Position numbers and translations under genes: made by a program. Positions 36,601 through 47,366 of a stretch of DNA of 64,000 bases are shown here, in pieces. Every line of letters starts with the position of its first letter. Position 1 is the stretch's first letter. The stretch is from Podospora pseudocomata (Eukaryota > Ascomycota > Sordariomycetes > Sordariales > Podosporaceae): the NCBI RefSeq assembly GCF_035222375.1, contig NW_026946363.1, forward strand, positions 868,001 to 932,000, in the 5' to 3' direction. The notes below the pieces were generated by a model. The model did no database searches. It was not told where the DNA came from and saw nothing but the letters and a program-made list of their open reading frames with translations.

Positions 36601-37693
36601 TTTTTGCATCATGAAGCCTCGTCAATCTCCCAAGGTCGGATCGGGTACCGAGCCTGACAATGAAAGATCGGCATTTTCATCGCGCCTCATTCACTCAGCT
36701 ACCTACATTACATCAAACAGCACTTTCAACAGCCCAGCCGGCTTTCCCGCTCTCGAATATGCTTGAACAGCTGTCAAAGATGGACCAGATCAACATGCAC
36801 ATCGCACAAGCATCGACAGCCTCATCATGCCAGTTTTCCCTAGGGACGCAGACCAAGCCGGCCTGCAGCAAATCTCTGCCAGTCAAAATCATCTGTGAAA
36901 CAAGCAAAGAAATCCCAAAACAAGCCTGAAAATCAGAGGCAAGACCCAAGCCAGGCCATTTCGGCTCCGTACATACCCGTCTACATGCGCTCGCTATGTC
37001 ATGAGAGTACAAAGACAGCCCTGAAAAGTGCCAGAAGCAGATTTCCATCTTGATGTTTGTGTCGCGGAAAAGCCCGTCATTGATTTGATCATTCCACTGC
37101 ATAAGGCAGAGAACATCGGGACAACACCACACACCACCATCACACAAGGCCAACATAAGTCGGAGTTCGGGACCGTCAAGTGTAACAATAATACTACATC
37201 CTGTTTTTGCACATTTGAGCGGTGCGGGCAGCTGAGAGTAGGTAAGGTAGAGATGCATGATTACACCTACGGCGCAGCCGATTGTTCCGAATTTTTCTAA
37301 GGACAGATAGATCAACGGACCAACTCATGTTCGTCGTACACAAAGCCTGCAAAGTCAGCCTCATACTCCAGTCCTCAGGCTTTCATCACCGATGTAAAAT
37401 GGAATATTTGCCTGTCTGGTTGACATCTCTTGCGATATTAGCATCTGTCTCACGTTACCGATGCGTTGAAGGTTCTACTGCACAGATCCAAAACACCGGT
37501 GGCAAGTAGGTGTTTGTGTGGCTCATTGGAGTAGAAGTAGTGGTAAGGTAATCAAGGTCATGATCAAGGAAAATTGTCAGGTTATCTCATTGTACCCAAA
37601 GGTGTACCTGGAACTGCGCAATGTGTGGTACCCTGACAATCACGTGTATTTTTCACTGCCCACCCAATGACGCATTTTCTTTTGTTCCACAAG

Positions 37694-37714
37694 CACACAC
37701 ACACACACACACAC
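37694..37714. repeat. CA dinucleotide microsatellite
   Basis: About ten uninterrupted CA units in a non-coding tract. Confidence 0.9.
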
Positions 37715-38033
37715 CGAAGTGGTATGTCTCCGGTGTCGGAGGTGAGGAGTTGGAAAATCGATCATGGGAGGTCACACCGAGCGTGGTGGTTAGCGAGCAC
37801 CACTTTATGGTCACCACTGCGATCAGTTCATTCAGGTCATGTTAGGTAAAATTGTCCAAAAAGTTCAATTGTGTCCCACGGTATCAAGCTGTTGCCCCTA
37901 GTGCTCAGTAACGCCTTTCCTTAGCCCTCCAGATCCCAGGCTGATATCCAATTTTCCAGGAGTAGCCAATTTTGTGCCCATTTTCCTCTGTCCAGTGCCT
38001 TGCCAAACGCTATGCATATTGTAATCCAACTCC

Positions 38034-38054
38034 AAAAAAAAAAAAAAAAAAAAA
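38034..38054 (+). repeat. A21 homopolymer
   Basis: Twenty-one A residues, 48 bp beyond the stop of the minus-strand amidoligase-like gene. On that gene's strand it is a T run in the 3' UTR. It could also be an old poly(A) tail of a plus-strand retroposed sequence, but I see no target site duplication. Confidence 0.85.
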
Positions 38055-38102
38055 CCGCGAGAAAACAATGGAAACTGTAGAAAGAAAAGAAAATCAAGAG
38101 GA

Positions 38103-39371
38103 TCAGTGAATATGCTTCAACATCCTCAAGTACTTCTCCCCCACCAACTCCCTCTCCCCTTGCTTCGCCCTCAACCTCGAATCCTCATCAATAGTAATAG
38201 CTTCCACATCCTTCCCCTTCCCCCTACTTCCCCCGGCTACTTCCCTCATCTCAGGCGTAGCCTGCCTTAGCAAATCCTTCAAGATCTTCACCCTCGGCAG
38301 CTGGCACCAGCTAGCCTCGTAAACTAACCACTCCCCCAAGCTCTTGATCAACGGCTTATCCTCCGGCCTGATGGTCTCCCCAAGCACGCACGCCAACCTC
38401 GCAAAACACCCCACAAGCATCACCCACCCAACCGCATCCTCCGCGCTCGTGCTGCCCGGCGGCTGCTTAAAAGCCACAGTTCCGCACCCGTCCCCCCCCT
38501 GCGCAACAAGCCCCTTGAACGACCACCGGTACGTATCCGTCATGAAATCCTGCCCATCCTCCGAAAGCGACAACCCCGTAGCAGAACTAGCAGAGCACCA
38601 GTTCATCCTCATAGCCAGCCCATTGATATCCAGCTTGCCCCCCTTGTCAAACTTGTCAAAACACTGCCTCATGCTCTTTGCCGAGCCGAAATAGGCGTTG
38701 TACCTATTGCTCTTGGCCCAGACTGACTTCCTCCGATAAGGCGGGACAAGCTCGTCAAGGCAGGATTCGAAATAGAGGGCAGACTTGGCTAGGCACTCCA
38801 GCTGCCCGTACGTCCAGTACCCTCGCTCAGGGACGATGTGGATGTGCGTGAAGCACTGGTGGGAGCTCGTGACTTCAAAGTTCGCCTCGAGGACGTGAAA
38901 GAGGGTGTAAATCTTTTTGAGCCAAGACTCGTGCTTGGTCGCTGTGAACCTCATGAAGGGAGACACAAGCTTGATGCCGAAGCGGTGGTCTTTGGCGTGG
39001 TCGGGGATGCTGGTTTCGGTGGTGATGGTCCATTCGCGGGAGGAGGGGCTGTCCAACACCTGGACGGCGTAGGATGATGATGATGATGATGTTTGTTTTA
39101 ATGGGGAGGTGATGACCGAGTTGGGGATGTTTTGCTTGGTGAGGGTCCGGCTGAGCTCTTTCTCGAGACCGGCCGACTCTTTGTGGTCGAGGGTGCGGCT
39201 TCGGAGGACGAGGCCGAGCTCCATGCAGAAGCGGAAGTCGGGGACATTTGGGCGGTTGATGGTGACGGTTTGTTGGACTGGGCTGTAGTGATATGAGGTG
39301 GAAGAGGAGCTGTGGTGTGAGCATCCTGTCGAGGCCGACGACGGCGAGGGGTACCTCGTGTTGTGCGGCAT
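38103..39371 (-). CDS. Amidoligase-fold protein
   Basis: A single exon of 422 aa. The open frame runs further up to 39422 but without an ATG; the first ATG is at 39371 (MPHNTRYP). The start is a Ser/Tyr-rich low-complexity stretch. At about 45-250 the features of the putative amidoligase family appear: RFCMELGLVLRSR, RFGIKLVSPFMRF (strand with acidic and aromatic residues), KKIYTLFHVLEANFEV, HQCFTHIHIVPERGYWT (the His-x-His-x-x-P region) and a following helix YFESCLDELVPPYRR. The family belongs to the COOH-NH2 ligase superfamily (glutamine synthetase/ATP-grasp-like chemistry) and is predicted to form amide bonds. Fungal members have no known substrate. A poly-Ser tract coded by (GAT)6 on the plus strand (39073-39090) is visible. 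Domain call is from motif recognition. Confidence 0.8.
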   Translation of the reverse strand: MPHNTRYPSPSSASTGCSHHSSSSTSYHYSPVQQTVTINRPNVPDFRFCMELGLVLRSRTLDHKESAGLEKELSRTLTKQNIPNSVITSPLKQTSSSSSSYAVQVLDSPSSREWTITTETSIPDHAKDHRFGIKLVSPFMRFTATKHESWLKKIYTLFHVLEANFEVTSSHQCFTHIHIVPERGYWTYGQLECLAKSALYFESCLDELVPPYRRKSVWAKSNRYNAYFGSAKSMRQCFDKFDKGGKLDINGLAMRMNWCSASSATGLSLSEDGQDFMTDTYRWSFKGLVAQGGDGCGTVAFKQPPGSTSAEDAVGWVMLVGCFARLACVLGETIRPEDKPLIKSLGEWLVYEASWCQLPRVKILKDLLRQATPEMREVAGGSRGKGKDVEAITIDEDSRLRAKQGERELVGEKYLRMLKHIH

Positions 39372-41727
39372 TGTGATTGATGATCTTTGTGAATTGGTTG
39401 TAGATGGATAGAACGTAGACAATTGGAGTGTTTTTCAGAAACTTTGGAAGTTCAAGTGGAAGGTGACGAGGAACAGAGGTTCAACGTTGGGAGAGGTCGT
39501 CAGGGGATTATATGGCCGCTGGTATGTGTGTGTATGTATGTAAGTATGTAAGTATGTGTTGTTGGTCAGTGACCACCGTGCCAATGATATGGCCAACACA
39601 AAGCTGAACAAAGAAACACAGAGTGACAATGTGACAAGCTCATGACAATAATTCCACACCTGCGGGGACCCGAAGGCCCTATATACCAAGACCATTCTGG
39701 ATGGATAGTGTTGAGGGAATCGTCTGCCTGGAGGCAAAAAAGAAGACAAGGGGGGAGGACGGTGTTACAATGCCGTCTGAGAACGTCATGTTGGGAAGCA
39801 TGTATCATGCAGCCACGACAGCCACCACTCCGATGAGAGACCCGGCATGCACAATTGTGGAGAACAGGATCTGGCCATGATGGCTCAGCCGGCGGAACGA
39901 GGGGGGTGAGAGGTGGAGGCATCCAAATCTTCGCGCTGCAGGTCATAAGGAAAAAGAGGGGTAGCGGCGCTTTCCGCAGGCAACCATCGTCAAATCAGAA
40001 CTCCCCAGTGTCACGAGGCAGAACTCAAGGTGAAATCCCACTATCCCCCTAGGGATTCAGGACTTATCTGCCAGCCGGCCAACGGCCGCTTATCCGAGGC
40101 CGCCAGGCGGCTATGGCTGCACAACAGTGCTGTCCTCAGGTTCACCCCCCCCGCGTTTTCCCCACTTGCTCAGCCTCTGAGTGCATTTGCACGATGGACA
40201 TGTCAAGATTCCATTGGGTATTGATGCCTGAGGACAAGTGAAACCCTGCAGTACCGAGAGATTGGAGCCGATATCAACAAAGAGTTTCTTGTTGTCCCCC
40301 AAAATAAACACTGCCACCATGACGGGACATGGAGCTACTCCGTATCCCACTTCCTGGCGCAGAGCCGCACTGAGGCGCGCGCTTTTGTTCTGTGGGGTCA
40401 TTGACGGGGACGATGCTTCTCCCATAGGGCTGTACTACGAGGGCGACTAAACCACACTACTCCAGACAAGCGCAAGGGTCCTTCAAAAGAGCCAACGGTA
40501 AGTTTCATGTCCACATGAAGAAACTGGCGAGGGGTGATGGCTTCATTGGGACGATGAATGAGATGCGGCTCTTTGAATGACGGGGCACTGTCTAAGCGCG
40601 AGCTGAGACCAACGCGGACCCAATGGAAGGGAAATTGTTCCAGACGGCGCGTAACAAAATGAGGGTGCAACAATGAAGTTTCTATTCTCATGATGTTTTA
40701 GACCTGCCACAAAGTTAGTCTTTCCTGTGATGATAATATATTTCTTGTGTAGGTGCTTTTGCGTTGTTGAAACCTTGCACTCATTCACCAAAACCACAGC
40801 TATCATGAAAAGCCTCATGAGAGCTTCACGGGAAATGAGTGAGACCCAATTAATCCTGCCGGGTGGCATCCGATTGCTGCATCAATCTCTTCACTCTCCC
40901 ACCCTCTCACAACTCACAAAGCATTGTCACTGCACCAAAGCCTCCTTCAACAGGTCGCACCCTGTCTGTAAAGTGATGCAAACAACAAAGAACAACCTGA
41001 GGCGTCAACTATATCGGGCCTCATTTCTCAGACACGTCACAAGAAAATCATTTCTTCAATCGCCAGCTGAAGAACACGCAACCTGCTTCCGTATTTCCCC
41101 CTCGGACCCGGACAAGCACTGGCAGATCGGACTGGTGCCTAGTGGCCAGAGCCTGCCTGGTTCCGACCTGCATGCAGGCACCACCACCGCTTGAATCTTG
41201 CCCTGCAGAACAGAACATAGGTAGTATCACCCTTAGTGGAGCAAGAATTGAGTCATGCGGAATCTATTGAACTGAAGAATTTGAGTGACATCGTGTCTTG
41301 ATCGGCAATTGAAAGAGGTGACCTGGTGGCTTCTAAGTAATGTACCTTCCGCCCTTTGATCAACATGCCATGCAGATATGCATCAGAGTCATCAGATCGG
41401 ATGGCAGGTTCTCAACTATTTCTTCTTGAAGTTGGAAACGTGGCCATCCCTTATCTCTTGCCTGTCGATCATTATCATGGTACAATCAATGGTTACGGCT
41501 ATCCAGAGCAGAGGTACTCAAGAGCTGCAAATCCTATCAGCAAACAAGACAATCTGTCAATGGCAACTAATTACGGAACACAGGTTTGAAATCTATTCTC
41601 ATTTGATGAAATCAAGGCATGATGGCATTCCCACGCCCAATGAACCAGGTCCCACTTGCCAGTAACTCTAACCCAACCCAAACCCGCCTGCTAAACGTAC
41701 ACAAAACATGATGGAAAAATGACCCCC
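39372..41727. other. 2.4 kb gene-free tract with a GTAT/GTAA microsatellite
   Basis: The left end is the promoter of the amidoligase-like gene and holds a degenerate tetranucleotide run of GTAT/GTAA units at about 39522-39559. Open frames up to 155 codons (40727-41194) are present but unrecognised. Confidence 0.4.
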
Positions 41728-42745
41728 TTACTCGCAAGCCCTCAACACCTCCTTGATACTCTCCGCCGACTGCCTCAACAGCTCCTTCTCCTTCTCATCC
41801 AGCAACAGCGGCACATCCTGGTGAGCACCCGCCCTGTTCAGCTTGCAAGGCATGCTCAACGCAACATCATCCACCCCAGCGTACGTCCCCACCCTCGAAA
41901 CTGTCACCAAGGCATCGCCATCAGTGATGATCGGCTCCAAGATGCTGACCAGCACCGAAGCAACACCATAGTTGGTCTTGCCCTTGCGCTGGATAATCTC
42001 GTACGCCGCGTCCTTCGTCCTCTGGGAGCAACCGTCCATGACCTCCTGGTCGTACGGAATCCCCTTTTGCGCCGCATAGTCCCTCAACCTCATGCCCGCA
42101 ATCGAAGCAAGGGACCAAACCGGCAGCTGACTGTCACCATGCTCGCCAATAATCACCGCGTGCACGTTTCGCGGGTTGACGCCAAACTGCTTGCCCAGCT
42201 CGTGTCTGAATCTGGTCGTGTCCATGGCTGTCCCGGAGCCAATCACCCTCTCCACCGGGAAACCAGACAACTTGAGAGCGGCATGTGTGAGGACATCAAC
42301 GGGGTTGGTCGCAATGATGAGAATCGTATCTGGCGCCGCGGCGGCGATCTGGGGGATGATGGACTTGAACAACCCGTAGTTGGTCTTGACAAGGTCCATT
42401 CTGGTCTGACCTGGCTTTTGATTGACGCCGGCTGTGACGATGACGGCTGTGGCTCCCGCGCAGTCGTCGTAAGAGTCACCTACACGAACGCGGGCCTGGG
42501 CATAGTGGGCGGCGTGGCTCATGTCAATGGCCTCACCCAGGGCGCGGTTCGTGTCGATGTCGATGAGAACGATCTCGGCTGCGAGCCCTGATAGGAGGAG
42601 GGCATAGGCGGTAGTAACACCGACGGAGCCGGCACCGACAATCACGATCTTGATGGACTGTTCTCTTGGTCAGTCCTGAAAAGGCCTTGATATGAGCAGA
42701 GATAAGGAGACGGACTCTAACGTTGGCTGCATTGGAGGCAGGCAT
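41728..42745 (-). CDS. L-lactate dehydrogenase (NAD-dependent)
   Basis: Two exons on the minus strand: an 8-codon first exon (42745-42722) and 42657-41728, giving 317 aa. The join reads MPASNAAN-SIKIVIVGAGSVG and completes the Rossmann fold. The active-site loop has Gln at position 92 in KPGQTRMDLV, the residue that marks lactate rather than malate dehydrogenases (which carry Arg). Arg94 and the catalytic His181 in IGEHGDSQ are present. The enzyme interconverts pyruvate and L-lactate with NADH in the cytosol. The donor GTTAGA of intron 1 is weak, but no better site gives the start. It lies next to a permease gene on the same strand. Confidence 0.9.
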
Positions 42746-43490
42746 TTTAGTGGTTGTGTAGGTGGCGTGCCACGTGCTGTCTAGTAACTGCTGTTGCTGA
42801 ATGTGTTTGTGTGTGTGTGTGAAGAGAAGAGTGTTGGAACTGATCGGGTCGTCACTCGTGGGAAAGTTGGAAGCGAAAGAGGGGTTGTGGTTGTGGGTTG
42901 CAAATGCCAAGACTTGATGCTTCCGTCCTGGACAGTGATGAGGGTTGATTCTGAGGCCTGTCGATGATACAGAGGATGTTGATGATGCTCCAAAAGCTGT
43001 CAAGAGGTTTCAGGAGGCTTATAAGCTAAACGGCAATATTGGGTTCCGACAGCTTGGTCCCTGCAGTGAGCTGAGGAATGAAGGAGTGGATTGCGTGGAG
43101 TGTTGTTGGGAGGGATCATGGCCTGATCCTTTGTTTGCGTAGATGCTTGGAGCGGCCAATTAGTGGGGTGAACTGAGCCCAAGGCGCCCTTCCACCGACT
43201 GACGCTCATCCACTGTGACACGACAGATATCGGAGCATTTTTATTCGTTCCCGCCAACATCCCATGCAAAGAACAGGAAACTGGGGCAGTGAGATGCGCG
43301 AATAGATGTCGAGGAGGGAGCCACATGGAAGGGCCAAGACCTCAACCCTGCCAAGGTGGGGGTTAGGGTTTGCCGCATCATCACGGATAGCGCCGACGAC
43401 CATGGTGATAGGTTCAATTTTGATCGTGGAATGATTCAAAGGTAAACACTGATTTACTGGATATCCAACCAAGGTATCTTAGACATCCAT
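42746..43490. other. Intergenic region, LDH promoter and permease 3' end
   Basis: 745 bp between two minus-strand genes. It includes a short GT run at about 42804-42822 near the dehydrogenase start. No gene is seen. Confidence 0.45.
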
Positions 43491-45185
43491 CTACGCAATC
43501 CAGAACCAAACCCTTTGCAACCAGTTCTTCGGCACAGGCTTAACATCGCCCTCACACCATTCGTCCATTTCCTTCTTGCCCGTCACCACATCGATATCAG
43601 CCAATGGCTTCGCCAAGGGCGTCCTGTACACAATCTTGTGTCCCACATATAACAACAAAAATGCCGGAATAGTGATGTATGCCGCCAAAAAGTTCCTGTA
43701 GTCGAACCCCCCGTCGGCCGCCTTGATGGCAAACACTTGAAATCCGTTGGTGAGGGTAAGAAGCGAGATGAGAACCAGCACAAACCAAGAGAGGTATGGC
43801 TGCCCGATCGTTTTAAATGGCAGTGTGTCTAGTAGACCCTGGAATTTCAGAGCCGAGCGGAAGCGGAGATAGGTGATGAGAACCACGATCCAAGCGATGA
43901 AACCTGAGATGGTGGAGATGTTCATGAACCAGGTGAATACTGTGGCGCCGTTTTCGGAAACGTTGAGGTAGGCCAGAAGCCCGAGCGACCACGTCCCAAG
44001 GACGGCGGCGTAAGGAACACCTCTGCGTGTAGTCCTGGTGAAAATATGTGGTGCTTGGCCGGTTGCCGCCAAGGAGTACAGGATACGTGATCCAGAGTAA
44101 AGAAAGGCATTACCGGCTGACCATGCAGAGGTGAGAATGGCGGCATTGATGACGTGGTTAAGGCCACCAATGCCTGCTTCCTGAATACCGATGACCCAGG
44201 GAGAGGCGTTGGCGTTCGACTCAGGGGACAAAAGGCGCGGGTGATCGGATCGGACGAGACAGCCGAGAATCAAACTGCTGACACCGTAGAAGATAGCCAG
44301 ACGGTACAAGAAGCGGCGAGCAGCCTTGGGAATGTTCCGCCGAGGAGCAACAGTTTCACCAGCCGCGAGACCGATAAGCTCAGGAGAGGTGATGAAACTG
44401 AACCCAGCTCTGACAAATGCCGTCCAGTATGCCAAAAAGTTGCCCCAACTTCCCGTTGCCACATATGGTTTGATGGCACCAGGATCATTCCAAGTCCCGA
44501 ACCCAATCGCTTCCCTGTTGGGCGCTCCGCCGGCCATGATGACAATTCCCGTAATGATCAAACCCAGGATGGTGATCAGCTTGATGCTGGCAAACCAAAA
44601 CTCGGCCTCGCCAAACACCTCAACGGCAATGATGTTGAGAGCCAGGCAGACAATCAAGATGATCGTGATCCAAACAGCAGCATGAACGGGAGTGTCCCAG
44701 TAATCCAGCAGGATAGCTCCCGCTGAAGCTTCCGCTGCCACCAGAATGGCATACGCATACCAATAGTTCCAGCCGGCCGCAAAAGCCAAACTGCTATCGA
44801 CATACCGGTTCGTGAAATATGGTAGCGTGATTCCTCTCATCGGAAGATAGGTAGTCATCTCAGCAATGGCGTTCATCACACACCACACAACAAACATCTG
44901 TGACAGGTAACCCAGCCATAATGGCAGTGGACCGACAAGCGCGAGAATTCCACCAGAGCCAACAAAAAGGCCTGTTCCGATGCTGTTGTCCGTATGAGCT
45001 GCCAGTAATTCATGATGAAGAGAGGGAGATTTGGGCAATACTTACGCGCCACCCAGTGCCAAAAACTGAATGTGTCTACTTTTCAACCCACGTTGAAGTT
45101 GTGAGTCCTTGTCGAGCGAGACAAGCCCGTCTAGCAGCTCGGGGCCACTGCCGCTTTCAACCGACCCTTCTTGCTCCGACTTCAT
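43491..45185 (-). CDS. Amino acid permease (APC superfamily, yeast-type)
   Basis: Two exons on the minus strand, 45185-45046 and 44982-43491, give 543 aa. The intron gtaagt...acaacag splits the conserved first helix motif, and the join restores FLALGGA-IGTGLFVGSG. About twelve hydrophobic helices follow, with other family marks such as AEMTTYLPMRG, FGEAEFWFASIKLI and SPELIGLAAGE. The protein should import one or more amino acids across the plasma membrane by proton symport. Specificity cannot be read from sequence. It is upstream-facing toward the 2-aminomuconate genes, which makes tryptophan, kynurenine or anthranilate possible cargoes, but that is only a guess from position. Confidence 0.92.
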
Positions 45186-46554
45186 TTTTGGTGTATCCTC
45201 CCAGCCTGGAAGTCGAGTTGTCGACAGGGAGAAGGTTGGATGGCCTCGAACAAAGATGACTGCTCACGAGACTTGGACAGGCGTAGATAGGCACATGAAG
45301 GCTGTCCAGATCTATGGAGATAAGTTTTGATCTGGCGCGGTTGAAGGCTGTATGTATACCCTTTTAACCTTTGTGCCACCTGCACGTTTGTTGCCGGCCG
45401 ATGAGACCCGAGGGTTTGGGTCAGGAAGAGCGGATGGGGTATGGTGTTGATCAAATGTGAGGTAGATGTCAAAAACATGCCATTGATTGGAACACAGTAG
45501 GTAGCGCACCCAATGCCTTAAGTCAGGCTGGCGCGGAGGAAGGACGTCACCGACGGTTGGGGTCAGTGCCGGGGCAACGTCCGGGGAAGCGGATGAGGAG
45601 GGGTGATGGTAAGAAACCTGATAGGAGATTGCAACCATGGCAAGGAATTCCAACCGTAGCATGTCTGGGATTTTGTGTGTTCTCTTTTCGGGGTGATTGG
45701 CCATGTCGCTGACTGCTGATCCGACCTTCCTAATTGGAAGGCCCTCGAGTTGACAATGGTGGGATTGAACGCTAGAACCGTGTGAGTGCCGATCTGAGGT
45801 TTCCCTGCCCCACTACACGTCGTGTAACATCAACACTGTGACCTTCCGATCCGCTCACTGTCTTCCACCGTAGCTACCCGTTTGCCATGGCGTCGGTAAG
45901 AAAAGAGGTATCGCGTTTGGAATTTGACCCAGGAGTACGTGATCCAGTCGGACGGTGGCGGTGAGAAGAGGCGATAAAAGACACGCTAGAGGATGTGCTC
46001 GCGTGTGGCGTTCGCCATCAACGGCTGTTTGAAGGTTCTCCAAGATTTTGAGAATCGGTGAATGGATCAAGTTAGAAATGCCGTTTAGAGACACCCTAAG
46101 GTATCTAGGTGTGAATCCCTTTTGGTAAGGTAGGTAATACAAACAGGAAGTGTTAGGTGTTGGTGAGGCACCCTGCTCAGGAGCCGATGTGTGCTCAGAA
46201 TTGTGACATCACATGAGAACGGAATGTCTTCCAACACCCAGCGTTGATATGCATTTGAAGATCTAGTCCAGCAAAAGATATATCCCCAGATCATCAATTC
46301 GCATCGATACCATCAAAACTATTAGTTTTTTGCTGATTTGACACTGCCCGAAGTCCAGTTGACAAAAATAGTCCCTACAGCGAGGGATGCTTGATCAACT
46401 GATAACTGTCGGAAAACGGAAGGTCGCCCTTCTCGCCAAGTCCAACCCTTGCAAACCCCCAATTAATTTTGCAGACCACCTCACATCCTCACCACATCTC
46501 GTGGTCCAAAGAAGTTTTCCATCTTTCCATCTGGACCATGTCCCAACCTCCCCT
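45186..46554. other. Intergenic region, permease promoter
   Basis: 1.37 kb between the permease start and the 3' end of the deaminase gene, both on the minus strand. A 130-codon minus frame (45312-45704) looks like 5' leader sequence rather than a gene. Confidence 0.4.
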
Positions 46555-47010
46555 TCACTCCGAAACGACCGCTTGGCACTTGATCTCAACATTGAGCCTC
46601 TCGTTGGGCAGCGCAGCAACCTGAACGCAAGTCCGAGCTGGTGCTTTGGTGCGGTCTGGCCAAACTTTGTTCCACTCGGCGTTCATGGCGGCGTAATCGC
46701 TTCGAATATCCGTCAAGAAGACCGTTGCGTCCACAACACTTTCAAGACCACATTTCCCGTCTGTGGCCCCGCGAATGATGGTTTCGATGTTCCTCAGAAC
46801 AGCTGCTGTCTGTGCCCCGCAGTCCAAAATGTGTGTTCCGTCGGCCTGTGTTTCGCAACCTTCGTAGGTGCCGTCCCCGCGTCGACTCGAGGTACCCGAT
46901 ACGAATATTGTTCGCGCTGTGCTTGGGATGGTGCGGGCATGAGGATAGTTGGCCAGCCCCTGGGCTCCAGTCGCTGGCAGCAAGTAGCCTGTTCCGTTTG
47001 GTGATGCCAT
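46555..47010 (-). CDS. RidA-family protein, probable 2-aminomuconate deaminase
   Basis: A single exon of 151 aa. The sequence is a RidA/YjgF/UK114 protein: ARTIFVSGTSSRR, QTAAVLRNIETII, VVDATVFLTDI, and the end RTCVQVAALPNERLNVEIKCQAV, whose Arg binds the substrate carboxylate in the family. Bacterial 2-aminomuconate deaminase (AmnD) belongs to this same fold, and RidA proteins generally hydrolyse enamines and imines. The neighbours are the enzymes for the two steps before (semialdehyde dehydrogenase and ACMS decarboxylase), so I assign the deamination of 2-aminomuconate to 4-oxalocrotonate, releasing ammonia. The family is certain; the specific substrate is inferred from the neighbourhood. 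It is divergent from the dehydrogenase, 356 bp away. Confidence 0.85.
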   Translation of the reverse strand: MASPNGTGYLLPATGAQGLANYPHARTIPSTARTIFVSGTSSRRGDGTYEGCETQADGTHILDCGAQTAAVLRNIETIIRGATDGKCGLESVVDATVFLTDIRSDYAAMNAEWNKVWPDRTKAPARTCVQVAALPNERLNVEIKCQAVVSE

Positions 47011-47366
47011 TTTGCGTTTGATGTAGTCTTTTGTCGACAGGATATGGTAGTTGAGGCCCAGTTGGTGATACTTGACACTGGACGTTGTTATACCGAAGCC
47101 AAGAACCCCTCCGGCCCCTCACTGAGGTCCCGTTCGATGAGCGCCAAGCGCCGGATTCCGTTTTGACCTACCTGACCCGCCTTCCGTCCCGACCCGCGAT
47201 TTGCCGACACTACTGCTGCTCTACATCACTGGCCTTGAATCTTGTCTCAATATATGTGACATAGTCACCAGAGCACCATATTGTCCTATTTCTACCCCTG
47301 GATAATCCAATCTTTGTTGTGCCATCGCTAAAAGTGTTTTGAAGTGTTGCTCTTGTATCGACAAAT
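47011..47366. promoter_or_regulatory. Divergent shared promoter, deaminase / semialdehyde dehydrogenase
   Basis: These 356 bp separate two starts pointing away from each other, in genes for consecutive pathway steps, so shared control is likely. I do not recognise a specific binding site with confidence. Confidence 0.5.

Larger units (their letters stand above)
33624..38102. other. 4.5 kb gene-free tract
   Basis: This is the longest gap in the window. It holds the peptidase promoter on the left. Further right are a CA dinucleotide run (37694-37714) and a run of 21 A (38034-38054) just past the end of the amidoligase-like gene. A minus-strand open frame of 200 codons at 36713-37315 and smaller ones exist, but I recognise nothing in them. 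Confidence 0.45.

Noticed and set aside
36713-37315. 200-codon minus-strand open frame
   Set aside because: No family resemblance, Cys-rich in an irregular way and no intron or promoter signal; kept only as a possibility in the findings.
37572-37640. Short inverted repeat ATTGTCAGG / CCTGACAAT as a second MITE
   Set aside because: Only nine bases pair exactly and the spacing is under 70 bp, too little to claim an element.
40727-41194. 155-codon plus frame in a gene-free tract
   Set aside because: No domain or conserved pattern recognised; within chance length for a 2.4 kb gap.
41719-42591. 290-codon plus frame over the lactate dehydrogenase
   Set aside because: Antisense shadow; the minus strand has a complete Rossmann enzyme with catalytic residues.
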